From Bacteroidales bacterium (GTDB lineage Bacteria; Bacteroidota; Bacteroidia; Bacteroidales; UBA12077): a stretch of 64,000 nucleotides of DNA. A program made the position numbers and the translations under genes. Positions within the stretch are counted from its first letter, which is position 1. Each line of letters begins with the position of its first letter. Below are positions 40,203 through 49,211 of the stretch, piece after piece. A model generated the notes under the pieces. That model searched no databases, was not told the origin of the DNA, and was given only the letters and a program-made list of their open reading frames with translations. Location of the stretch: contig JAGXLL010000001.1 in NCBI GenBank assembly GCA_018334675.1, forward strand, positions 69,319-133,318, given 5' to 3'.

Positions 40203-41678
40203 TCAACTTGTTGGTTTTTGTGGATCAGGCTTCATATAGCCTATGTTGCTCTGCTGTATGTAATATTCCTGTTCATATAGCGTCTGGGTTTCCAGCGAGC
40301 AGGCAATGACTTCCTGATCTTCAGGAAATACAATGGAATCGAGCAGGCCAGGATCATCAAGCAGTTTGCGGGCAGCCAGGTATCCGGCGAAAGTCCATGT
40401 TTGAAAGAGCCTGGCTTCCTTGCCGATCATCCGGTTGGTTTTCCCATCGTAATATTCCGGCCACCGGTCTTTTTCAATTCGTTGTTCGGCGATTTCCATC
40501 GCTTGTCGGGCGATTTCAGGACGACCGGCTTTGAGCCCTGCGGCTGTCATGATCCAGAGCAGGAAAGGCCAGGCGGCAGCATTGTGGTAGGACCAGGGGA
40601 TGTTTTTGGGATCGGCGCCAGTCTGTATCTTCCATTGTATACCGCTGATGGCCGGATAGCAGACCTTGATGGGCATTTCTCCAATCAGATCATCCCAGCG
40701 TTCGCTCAGCAGCTGCATGATGGCCTGACCCTGCTCCTCACTGGCCAGGGAGGATACGATAGATAAGAGATTCCCGGAAGAGAAGAAACGAAAATCCATC
40801 CGGGCCGGACCCAGGTTACCGGCAAAATAGCCACCTTTATGAGGGATCCATTCAAAAAGCCAATCCGGAATGGTTTCGGGGTAGATGTTGAAGGCATTTT
40901 TGGTTTGTCCTCCATAACCCTCTACCTCATAACGGTACATCTCATTCAACTGGTGAAAATCGAGCCAGTAATATTTTCGGATGTGATAGACCAGATGCCC
41001 CAGTCTTTCATATACCCCCTGCCGGTAGGGCCGGTTCTCCTGGTTATCTTCCAGTAATTCGCGTGAAGCGAGCAGAGCAGTATAAAACAGCGACTGGATA
41101 TCTATGGGATAGCCATATACGCCCATTCTGCGGTCGATCATAAAGGAGCCGTCCGGCACCAGCAGCGTGGGGAACATGTCGAAGCGGCTGGTCAATGACA
41201 GGTCCAGTATCAGCCGGATACCCCGCTGTACCTCTTTCTTCCCGGCAAACCCCGTGTCGCCGCTAAAGCGGGTGTACATTCTCAAAACATACAGCCACCA
41301 GAAAACCGCATCCACAGGTGCCACTTTGCCGATGGCTTTTTCACCAAAATCGGGTTCAATATATTCGTTGCCCTGTGTGTCCTGCTCTACTTTAAAGCTT
41401 ACCGGCATCATTCCCTGGCCGGGCTTGAAACAGTCGAATTGCTTTTCGTGGCTTTGCAGATCCAACAACTGTTGCAACCAGTTTTTGACAATGTTGTAGT
41501 GGCCATTGACCATAAAAGCGATGGCCGATACTGCAAAATCGCGGGTGAATACCTGATCATAATTGAGGGCTTCGATTTCCGGATCTCTGGCAGCTACTGT
41601 GCCCACCGGATTTCCTTTATACGTTACTACCGAAGCTTGAAGTTCCTTCCATGCAGCCTGAAAAATTTTTTGATCCAT
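40203..41678 (-). CDS. GH100-like alkaline/neutral invertase-type glycoside hydrolase
   Basis: Start revised to 41678 (MDQKIFQAAWKELQASVV). GNPVGTVAARDPEIEALNYDQVFTRDFAVSAIAFMVNG; FGEKAIGKVAPVDAVFWWLYVLRMYTRFSGD; IPWSYHNAAAWPFLLW. Confidence 0.85.
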   Translation of the reverse strand: MDQKIFQAAWKELQASVVTYKGNPVGTVAARDPEIEALNYDQVFTRDFAVSAIAFMVNGHYNIVKNWLQQLLDLQSHEKQFDCFKPGQGMMPVSFKVEQDTQGNEYIEPDFGEKAIGKVAPVDAVFWWLYVLRMYTRFSGDTGFAGKKEVQRGIRLILDLSLTSRFDMFPTLLVPDGSFMIDRRMGVYGYPIDIQSLFYTALLASRELLEDNQENRPYRQGVYERLGHLVYHIRKYYWLDFHQLNEMYRYEVEGYGGQTKNAFNIYPETIPDWLFEWIPHKGGYFAGNLGPARMDFRFFSSGNLLSIVSSLASEEQGQAIMQLLSERWDDLIGEMPIKVCYPAISGIQWKIQTGADPKNIPWSYHNAAAWPFLLWIMTAAGLKAGRPEIARQAMEIAEQRIEKDRWPEYYDGKTNRMIGKEARLFQTWTFAGYLAARKLLDDPGLLDSIVFPEDQEVIACSLETQTLYEQEYYIQQSNIGYMKPDPQKPTS

Positions 41679-41840
41679 AAAGGCAGGTTTATCGGATTGA
41701 TTGAATATATGAATAACAATTCTCAGACACGAAAAGTTTGTAGAATGAATCTTTGGTAGGGTAAAACAGTCTGCACAGACTGACTTTTTAAAATCCTGTT
41801 TTATATCATTTGCAGGGCTCATTTCCCGTCATATGCCTAT

Positions 41841-41934
41841 AATAAAGGTTTCACAGGCAGAATTCTTCCTCTGTTCTGCTGTTAAGAAAATTTTCCCTGC
41901 CTGTTTCAGGGTTGCTTTTTTCTGAAACCTTTAT
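41841..41934. repeat. Nested inverted-repeat element upstream of the GH100 gene
   Basis: AATAAAGGTTTCA (41841-41853) / TGAAACCTTTATT (41922-41934), plus inner ACAGGCAG / CTGCCTGT. Confidence 0.7.
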
Positions 41935-42402
41935 TTGGTGTGGGTTGTAATTGTGCAATATAATCGAATTCAAAAAAAATTCAGAAAAGTTGCATTTATT
42001 TCCACAAAGTGATAACTTGCTTATTAACGCTTATAGAATGTTAGGCCTCAGCAAGAAGGAAAAATGTCCTTCCCAATGCAATTATTTGTTTGATTGCATC
42101 TGAACTGCCCGTCGAAAGACCGGTCTGCCGTAAAATTCCCCAAAAAAGTCATCAGGAAGCGTTTATGTTTTAATAATCCTTTCATGTTTGTGGATTGTTC
42201 ATCCATACATGGGAGTGACGAGGTGGAGCTGTGGCCATTTGAATGAAAAAAATCCAAATAAAAAGGGATGGGGACTTTATTTGGGATTTGCTTACACTTA
42301 CCTTCGGGCGTTATATATTTTGATGAATTCAGGGTATTTGGAAATATACTTTTTTGTGGACTCGAAAGTACGGCATGGGGTTCATGTGTAATTAAACTTA
42401 GA

Positions 42403-42558
42403 ATGGTGAAAAGAACTACCAAAGATATTTTATGTTGCCCCAAATGCAGAAACGATCTGTTATTCAACGAAAACGATGCTTCCGGAAAAATCACAAAGGA
42501 AGTATTTGAATGTGCAGACTGCCAGAGAAGCTATCCTTTGGCTTATCCTTATTATTAA
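42403..42558 (+). pseudogene. Trm112-like zinc-ribbon ORF, apparently truncated or frameshifted
   Basis: MVKRTTKDILCCPKCRNDLLFNENDASGKITKEVFECADCQRSYPLAYPYY*: CPxC/CxxC ribbon then abrupt stop where a YPI-DGIP-like motif is expected; an overlapping frame (to 42694) stops as ATGA on the next gene. Confidence 0.5.
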
Positions 42559-42690
42559 TTTACCTCCTGCTTGCCTAAATACCTTCAGGTGTGGGATTGT
42601 AGCGGAGCTTTTCAAATTTTTACAGAGATACAACTATCCAATTAACTTCTCCACCATAGAGGCATTTAATGACACTATAAATAACTGGCA

Positions 42691-44226
42691 ATGAACAAGC
42701 TACGCATCTCCATCATCGATCTTATTTACAATGGCTATACCCATTCTCTTTATAACCGGGCTATGCTGGCGAATTTCATGAGCATCATGCCTCAGGTTAT
42801 TGGGGTATGGTGCAGAGAAGAAGGACATGAAGTAAACTATTCTATATTTACCGGATCGCAGAAGCTGAAAAATTTTTCACCGGATAACGTGGACCTTGTT
42901 TTTATCAGTGCTTTCACGTTCACAGCCCAATTTGCCTATGCGCTCAGCAATTATTACCGCTCCAAAGGCATTGTTACGGTATTGGGTGGTCCCCATGCGA
43001 GATGCTATCCGGAAGATGCCTGCCGTTATTTCGATTATGTTATGGGATTAACTGATAAAGCATTATTAATTGATCTGTTGCATAATTTTGAAATGAATAG
43101 CTCCTTTGGAACGTATCTTACAGCACCAGCCCAACCTAAAACATTACCGGGTATAAGGCAAAGGTGGGAGTTTATTGAAAAGGTTCACAGAAAAATGTCT
43201 GTCGTTAAGATCATTCCTATGATTGGCAGTCTTGGTTGTCCGTACAATTGTGATTTTTGTATAGATTCAGAAATTCCTTATCAGGTGCTGGATATGGAAG
43301 AGATCAAGGAGGATCTTGCTTTTCTGGTAAAAACAGAAAAGCATCCGAAAGTAGGCTGGTTTGATCCCAATTTTGGCGTTCAGTTCAATGTGTTCATGGA
43401 AACCATTGAATCGGTTGTTCCTCCGGGTAGCATTGAATTTGTTGCTGAATGCAGTTTATCCATTTTGAATGAACGGAATGTTAAAAGACTGAGGAGAAAC
43501 GGATTTGTTGTAATTATGCCGGGCATTGAATCATGGTATGAATATGGAAAAAAATCAAAGACGGGTAGTCATGTTGGAATGGAAAAAGTAAAAAAAGCTG
43601 CCGAACAGGTGAATATGATACAGAAGCATATCCCACAGGTACACATCAATTTTATGTTTGGATTTGACAGCGATGCAGGCGAACTGCCTTTCACGCTAAC
43701 CAAGCGTTTCATTGATCTTGTGCCCGGTACCTATCCTTCATATCAGATACTGTCAATTTTTGGTCAAAGTACAAAAAGCAATTTCAGGTATGAAGATGAA
43801 AACAGGATCATACCTTTTCCTTTTCATATGATGAGACCGGCTCATACCCTGAATATTGTACCGAAAAATTATACATGGGAAGAATTTAATATGTATATGA
43901 TTGATCTGTTAAAATACAGTTTTTCACCCCGTGCTATCTATCGTCGTTTTAAAGGCATACACTATAACACTTCCAGGTGGATTACCCTTTTAATGTCTTT
44001 AACTGTTGGCGGCTCCGGCAAAAAACGTTTCTTGTCTGACATGCTGAAGCATATTCGCAAGGATCCGGATTTTCAAGCTTTTTTGACTAAAGAAAGCCCT
44101 CAGGTACCACAATTTATGAGAGAAAAAGTAAAAAAGGACCTCGGCCCGCTGTGGTACTGGCTTCCTGACAAATCCCTGTCGTATAATCCCAACGCGCTCT
44201 CAAAAGCAGAATCTTATTATGATTGA
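42691..44226 (+). CDS. Radical SAM protein with B12-binding-like N-terminal domain, function unknown
   Basis: GSLGCPYNCDFCIDSEIPYQ (CxxxCxxC); VDLVFISAFTFTAQFAYALSNYYRSKGIVTVLGGPHARCYPEDA resembles the cobalamin-binding domain of B12-radical SAM proteins. Confidence 0.88.
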   Translation: MNKLRISIIDLIYNGYTHSLYNRAMLANFMSIMPQVIGVWCREEGHEVNYSIFTGSQKLKNFSPDNVDLVFISAFTFTAQFAYALSNYYRSKGIVTVLGGPHARCYPEDACRYFDYVMGLTDKALLIDLLHNFEMNSSFGTYLTAPAQPKTLPGIRQRWEFIEKVHRKMSVVKIIPMIGSLGCPYNCDFCIDSEIPYQVLDMEEIKEDLAFLVKTEKHPKVGWFDPNFGVQFNVFMETIESVVPPGSIEFVAECSLSILNERNVKRLRRNGFVVIMPGIESWYEYGKKSKTGSHVGMEKVKKAAEQVNMIQKHIPQVHINFMFGFDSDAGELPFTLTKRFIDLVPGTYPSYQILSIFGQSTKSNFRYEDENRIIPFPFHMMRPAHTLNIVPKNYTWEEFNMYMIDLLKYSFSPRAIYRRFKGIHYNTSRWITLLMSLTVGGSGKKRFLSDMLKHIRKDPDFQAFLTKESPQVPQFMREKVKKDLGPLWYWLPDKSLSYNPNALSKAESYYD

Positions 44227-44307
44227 CGATTACAGATACTTCATGGAAAGTAATATGCATCCGTTTATTTTTCCAACCATCTCAACTCTCGTTAGGTACT
44301 CATTAAG

Positions 44308-45054
44308 ATGTTAGGAATGGGTTGTTTAAAAACTTATTTGAAGATTATTTTATCCGTTGCACTGGTTCTGATGGTTCCAATGACATCATTCGGCCAGCAA
44401 ATCTCCATCAATGGAGGGTTAAGCCTAGCCAGTCTGTCCATTGATCTGGAGGATGAATCCAATGCACCAGATACGAAAATGAAGGCAGGCTTTCATGTGG
44501 GTGCAAAAATCGCTTTCCCAATAGCCGAAAAGATTTCTTTACAAACCGGATTGAGCTTTACTCAAAAGGGTTATGCATCAGATCTGGATGAATGGGGCAA
44601 TGGGTTTGAAGTGGATGGTTATGAAAGACATACTTTTGCCTACCTTGAACTACCTGTACAGATGGTCTACCTCATTCAGAATTTCAGATTTTTTGGTGGT
44701 CCATACCTTGGAATTGGTATTGCCGGCAGAAATAATTGGAATTATACCATTACCTATCAAGGCAATAAAGAGACTGAGAGTGGGGAGATGAAAATCAAAC
44801 CTTTCATAGGAACTGTTGAAGAAGGGGATTTGGGCGATGATGAGTCTGCCTACAATGGTTTGGACATTGGTGGGTTATTGGGAGTAGGATATAAACTGGG
44901 TCCTGTTTTATTAGGAGCAAGCTACAGTCATGGCTTCAGCAACATCATTGCCAGGTGGGAGTATGAAAACGATGACAATAATGATTATCGGAAAAACAAC
45001 AAATTGAGAAATTCTGTCATTCAGATTTTCCTTAGTATTCCTGTAAAAATATGA
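44308..45054 (+). CDS. PorT-like outer membrane beta-barrel protein
   Basis: Signal peptide; ISINGGLSLASLSID...GFHVGAKIAFPIAEKISLQTGLSFTQKGYA...LELPVQMVYLIQNFRFFGGPYLGIGI. Confidence 0.8.
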   Translation: MLGMGCLKTYLKIILSVALVLMVPMTSFGQQISINGGLSLASLSIDLEDESNAPDTKMKAGFHVGAKIAFPIAEKISLQTGLSFTQKGYASDLDEWGNGFEVDGYERHTFAYLELPVQMVYLIQNFRFFGGPYLGIGIAGRNNWNYTITYQGNKETESGEMKIKPFIGTVEEGDLGDDESAYNGLDIGGLLGVGYKLGPVLLGASYSHGFSNIIARWEYENDDNNDYRKNNKLRNSVIQIFLSIPVKI

Positions 45055-45063
45055 CCCGATCAT

Positions 45064-45162
45064 ATGGAATCTTATCCAGCTGATATTCAGGCACTATTTT
45101 GGCAGTGGGCCTTGGTTGCTGTCATCCTGTTGATTGGGGTATTTGTAATCAACTTTTTGTGA
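45064..45162 (+). CDS. Putative 32-aa single-pass membrane microprotein
   Basis: MESYPADIQALFWQWALVAVILLIGVFVINFL*, 9 bp after the barrel gene stop; below the ORF-track length cut-off; no clear Shine-Dalgarno. Confidence 0.4.
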   Translation: MESYPADIQALFWQWALVAVILLIGVFVINFL

Positions 45163-45205
45163 TTCACCGGGCTGTTTTAGGCAGCCTGCATGATGGAGGA
45201 ATCAG

Positions 45206-45232
45206 AAAGCCCGCCTGGAGCGGGCTTTTTTT
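45206..45232. terminator. Intrinsic terminator between convergent genes
   Basis: AAAGCCCGCctggaGCGGGCTTTTTTT. Confidence 0.85.
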
Positions 45233-45281
45233 ATCCGGGCTGCCGTGCATGGATATCCGGTTGAAAAATGTCTTAGGGGGC

Positions 45282-46172
45282 TTAGGTATCCACATTGCGA
45301 AGGGCTTCCCATCTTTTGATCATTTTATTGTTTGACTCCCGGATCTGTACATTGCCGATAATCTTATTGCCCTGCACTTTCCCGCTGAAGGCATAATGCA
45401 TACCATTCTCCGGGTTGGAAGCCGTGAAACTGAGCTTTTTCCCCTTGAGCACCTTGTTGGAGATGGTTAGCGTGTCCTTCCCGGCAGTCAGGCGGGCGTG
45501 GAACTTTTGGAAGTTCTGTTCCACCTGCATGGTGAATTTTTTGCCATGGGTTTGCCAGTTCCACCGGCCTTCAATCTTTGCCGGCACGATCCACAGAAAT
45601 ATCTCGTGATCAAGCACTTCCAGCTGCTGGTCAATGGTCAGATTGTCCTTATCCATATAGGAATCGCCCAGTATCAGATGCTCGTCCGGCTCCCAGATGT
45701 CCATCCCGAAATTGTGCGATACGATGCGGGTGCCGGGTTCCAGTTCATTAAGCAAACGTGGGCGCAGATCTTCATTGACCGTACTCAGCAGATACATGGT
45801 GATTACGCTGGCCCGGCTGATGTCGGTCTTAAAAATATCTTCCTGAAGAAACATCACCCGCTCTGAGACATTGGCTTTTTGGGCATTGTCGCGGGCTTCC
45901 TTTACTCGTTCGGGATCCAGGTCCACCCCGTGGCCAAATGCCCCACGTTTAGTGGCAGCTATAACAATGCGGCCGTCGCCGCAACCCAGGTCGATCACAT
46001 AGTCCCCTGAGCCTACATCGGCTACATTCAGCATTTTCTCCACTACATCCGGAGGGGTGGAGGCATAGGGCACATCCAGATCCTGGGCATGAACAGATGG
46101 GATTGAAAAGAATAATGCCATCAGAGCTGCCAGCCATATAATCCCGAATTTTTGGTGAACCAGAACCTTCAT
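45282..46172 (-). CDS. Exported class I SAM-dependent methyltransferase domain protein
   Basis: VPYASTPPDVVEKMLNVADVGSGDYVIDLGCGDGRIVIAATKRGAFGHGVDLDPERVKEAR. ORF track starts at 46214; MKVLVHQKFG at 46172 preferred because it gives a signal peptide. Confidence 0.88.
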   Translation of the reverse strand: MKVLVHQKFGIIWLAALMALFFSIPSVHAQDLDVPYASTPPDVVEKMLNVADVGSGDYVIDLGCGDGRIVIAATKRGAFGHGVDLDPERVKEARDNAQKANVSERVMFLQEDIFKTDISRASVITMYLLSTVNEDLRPRLLNELEPGTRIVSHNFGMDIWEPDEHLILGDSYMDKDNLTIDQQLEVLDHEIFLWIVPAKIEGRWNWQTHGKKFTMQVEQNFQKFHARLTAGKDTLTISNKVLKGKKLSFTASNPENGMHYAFSGKVQGNKIIGNVQIRESNNKMIKRWEALRNVDT

Positions 46173-46399
46173 GGGCGGATGTAAATTTGTAGCAGATATT
46201 ATATGTGGGTTCATGTTATTTGAATTCTGTAAGTTTTAAATGCCATTCTTTCAAAATGCAATATTACAAATTATAGGGGAGGATAGAAAATGATTGTATG
46301 CAGCTTTGCCAGGAGGGAGCTGATGATAACTCAGCGCGCTTCGCATATGATATCAATTCACAATTATTTTTATTTATTGTTTTGGCCTTGTGCAACTTA

Positions 46400-46452
46400 C
46401 CATGACAAAATAATCATCTCTTTTTGTGATATTAATGATTATTTTGTCATGG
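46400..46452. repeat. Perfect 18-bp inverted repeat, 17-nt loop
   Basis: CCATGACAAAATAATCAT...ATGATTATTTTGTCATGG between two minus-strand genes. Confidence 0.85.
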
Positions 46453-46468
46453 ACGTTTCATAGGGATA

Positions 46469-47107
46469 TTAGTGATGAAGCGGCTGGTTTAACAGAGTCT
46501 GAAATTCATCCAGGAACCGTGCAATATGCAGTGCGTCGACCAGTCCGTGGTGGACATGTACGGCCACCGGCAGCATCATGATCTCACCCTGATGATAAGT
46601 CTTACCAAAGGTGATTTTGGGAATGGAGTCCCGCGATTTATAATCCCTGGGATGGCTCAGGCCGGTGAAACGGATCCAGGGTATGGATGAAAAATGGATC
46701 ACATCGGGGCGGCTGGTGTCTTCGGTCATGGCCAAACCTTTTGAATTTCTTATTCTTTGGTTTTGCAGGGAGAGGTGATCACAAAAGGTTTGAAAATCGT
46801 GAGCAAAAGGGACAAAGGCTAATCCGTAGCTTCCATCGTCCCTTCCAATGGTAGGAGAGGCATGGATGGTTTCGTATTCAGCTACCTCTTCCTGATGAAC
46901 CCTGTATCTGAATTCATTGATCTGGTTTGCTGCCAGCAGGGATTTGTGAAGATAATGGCCAAAAAAAGAAGCATTGTTTTGTTTGGAGGTTTGGTAGGCC
47001 TGGGTGCAATCTACCTCCGCTACGATTCCATAGAAAGGCTCGTCAAACTTTGAGAAGAAGTCAAAATGTTCTTTCCGGTTCCAATTCTGCTGGTTGATGA
47101 ATTTCAT
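46469..47107 (-). CDS. Chloramphenicol acetyltransferase (CatA-like) family protein
   Basis: WNRKEHFDFFSKFDEPFYGIVAEVDCTQAY; HASPTIGRDDGSYGLAFVPF; PVAVHVHHGLVDALHIARFLDEFQ. Confidence 0.88.
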   Translation of the reverse strand: MKFINQQNWNRKEHFDFFSKFDEPFYGIVAEVDCTQAYQTSKQNNASFFGHYLHKSLLAANQINEFRYRVHQEEVAEYETIHASPTIGRDDGSYGLAFVPFAHDFQTFCDHLSLQNQRIRNSKGLAMTEDTSRPDVIHFSSIPWIRFTGLSHPRDYKSRDSIPKITFGKTYHQGEIMMLPVAVHVHHGLVDALHIARFLDEFQTLLNQPLHH

Positions 47108-47143
47108 GATGGGTATGGTATTATGGGTTTGTAAATTATGTGA

Positions 47144-49126
47144 TTATTTGGCGGCCTTGTAAAAAGCCTCGATGTGTTCGGGATTGCCGCTGACATAGAT
47201 CAGGTCGTTTTGTTGCAGCTTATTTTCCGGGGAGATGGGATAGATCATCCGCTCGTTTCTGTTGATGGCCAGGATGTTTACCCCGTAATTTTTTCTGATG
47301 TTCGCCTGTTGTATTGTTTTGCCGGCAAGCTTTCCGCCATCGGCCTCCAGGCGCACACAGGTAACCTTGAAGTTAGGTATAGGGGTAGGTTTGATCATCT
47401 TCGGCATCTTTGGCTGCGCCTGAAGCAAATTATAATTATCGGATCGGATTGAGCGGACCAGCTTTTCTATCTCATCCACCGGTACCAGAAAGTTTTGCAA
47501 TACCCTGGAGAAGATGGCCAGGGAGGTTTCAAATTCCTCGGGGATCACCTCATCTGCCCCCAATGAGAGCAATTCCTCTGTTTCGTTGATGTATCGGGTT
47601 CTGACAATCACATAAACCGACTGGCATATGTTCCGTATGTTGGAAACGATGTATTTGGTGGCCGTGGGATCGGATATGGCGATCACCACTACCCTGGCCT
47701 TGTTCAGACGGACTGTTTCCAGCATGTGCAACTGGCTGGCATCTCCAAAGAGGATGTGCTCTCCTTTGGCTTTTTCCTGGCGTACGGTTTCTGCGTTCAT
47801 CTCCAGGATGACATAGGGTATCTGGATGTATTTGGCCGCCTGGGCTACGTTGTGGCCATTGAGGCCATATCCTATAATGACCAGGTGGTTTTCCAGCCGG
47901 CTCGCTTCCTGGCGGGGAGGTTTTTTACCCCGGGCCAGATACATACCCCATCTTTTTTGTATAGTTTGCGGTATAAGCACGGCGGCCAGCTTTTCGGAAA
48001 ACATCATCACAAAAGGAGTTAATAACATCGTGATGATGGACACGGAAAGGAAATATTGATTCATTTGCTGGCTCAGCAAACCATTTTCCACACCTACCCT
48101 GGAAAGGATAAAAGCAAATTCACCGATCTGAAAAAGTGCCAGTCCGGTCAGCAGGGCCGTTCTGGGGGGATATCTTAGTACGGCCGCGGCAAAGGTGCCG
48201 ATGGTGCCTTTCAGAACAAAGACGCCCAGGGCAATGAGCAGCACCAGACCTGCATGGTGCATAAAAAACGCCAGGTTCAGGAGCATACCGATGGAGATGA
48301 AGAAAAAGCTGGTAAACAGCTCTTTAAAGGGTAGTATGAGGCTGGTGGCCTGGTGGCTGTACCGGGATTCGGAGATGATCAGCCCGGCCAGGAAGGCTCC
48401 CAGTGCCAGGGATAGGCCTGTTTCAGCAGTGATCCATGTCACGGCGAAGCAGATCATCAGGGTCGTCAGCAGGAACAGCTCTTTGCTGTTGGTTTTGGCC
48501 ACAAAATGCAGCAGATAGGGAACGATATAGCGGGCACTGACCAGGGTGATCAGGATGATCAGCAGGGACTTGCCCAATAGTTCCAGCAAAGTGTATGTGA
48601 CATTGCTGGTTTCCCCGGCAAGGATAGGGGTCACCAGGATCATAGGAATGACAATGATATCCTGGAAGATGAGGATGCCCAAGGCATTGCGGCCATGCGG
48701 GGCTGATATCTCGTTGCGGTCCTGCAGGATCTTCAACACGATGGCCGTACTGGAGAGGGCCAGGAGAAAGCCGAGGAAAACCGACTCATTCCAGGAAAAC
48801 CCGACAATCCGGCTAAAGGCTGCAGAGATGCCAATGGCCAGCCCAACCTGCAGCAGTCCCCCCACCAGCACTGTTTTGCGCAGCGAGGCCAGCTCTTTCA
48901 GGGAGAGCTCCATGCCGATGACAAACAAAAGCAGTATCACTCCAATCTCAGCGATGAGCTCCACCTCATGCACCGCGGAAATCAGGCCCAGCCCGCTGGG
49001 TCCGATGATGATGCCGGTGATAAGAAAGCCCAGTATGGATGGCAGGTGCAGCCGTTGCAGAAGGAACACCACCAACACAGAGAAGGCCAAGATGATCAGA
49101 ATATCCTGTATGAGAGGAAAATTCAT
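47144..49126 (-). CDS. CPA2-type cation:proton antiporter with TrkA-N and TrkA-C domains
   Basis: LHLPSILGFLITGIIIGPSGLGLI, GAFLAGLIISESRYSHQ, VIIGYGLNGHNVAQAAKYIQIPYVILEMNAETV. Confidence 0.94.
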   Translation of the reverse strand: MNFPLIQDILIILAFSVLVVFLLQRLHLPSILGFLITGIIIGPSGLGLISAVHEVELIAEIGVILLLFVIGMELSLKELASLRKTVLVGGLLQVGLAIGISAAFSRIVGFSWNESVFLGFLLALSSTAIVLKILQDRNEISAPHGRNALGILIFQDIIVIPMILVTPILAGETSNVTYTLLELLGKSLLIILITLVSARYIVPYLLHFVAKTNSKELFLLTTLMICFAVTWITAETGLSLALGAFLAGLIISESRYSHQATSLILPFKELFTSFFFISIGMLLNLAFFMHHAGLVLLIALGVFVLKGTIGTFAAAVLRYPPRTALLTGLALFQIGEFAFILSRVGVENGLLSQQMNQYFLSVSIITMLLTPFVMMFSEKLAAVLIPQTIQKRWGMYLARGKKPPRQEASRLENHLVIIGYGLNGHNVAQAAKYIQIPYVILEMNAETVRQEKAKGEHILFGDASQLHMLETVRLNKARVVVIAISDPTATKYIVSNIRNICQSVYVIVRTRYINETEELLSLGADEVIPEEFETSLAIFSRVLQNFLVPVDEIEKLVRSIRSDNYNLLQAQPKMPKMIKPTPIPNFKVTCVRLEADGGKLAGKTIQQANIRKNYGVNILAINRNERMIYPISPENKLQQNDLIYVSGNPEHIEAFYKAAK

Positions 49127-49211
49127 GAGCTTTGTATTGTGATTGTCAGATCAGTGTTCATGAAGCCGATGGATCATCTAAATAGAATTACCCTAAGTTA
49201 GGGATTTTTCA

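Noticed and set aside
42048-42494. 148-aa minus-strand ORF in the AT-rich patch
   Set aside because: No motif or signal peptide and overlaps the Trm112-like frame; judged chance ORF.
13521-46461. Shared 14-mer CATGGACGTTTCAT at 13521-13534 and 46448-46461, both in AT-rich intergenic DNA
   Set aside because: About 15 random 14-mer matches are expected in a 64 kb two-strand self-comparison, and the match does not extend further, so it is not evidence of a repeat family.
46469-47107. CatA-like protein as a clinically relevant resistance gene
   Set aside because: Chromosomal context without mobile elements and a diverged HHxxxDA motif; family membership does not show chloramphenicol resistance.
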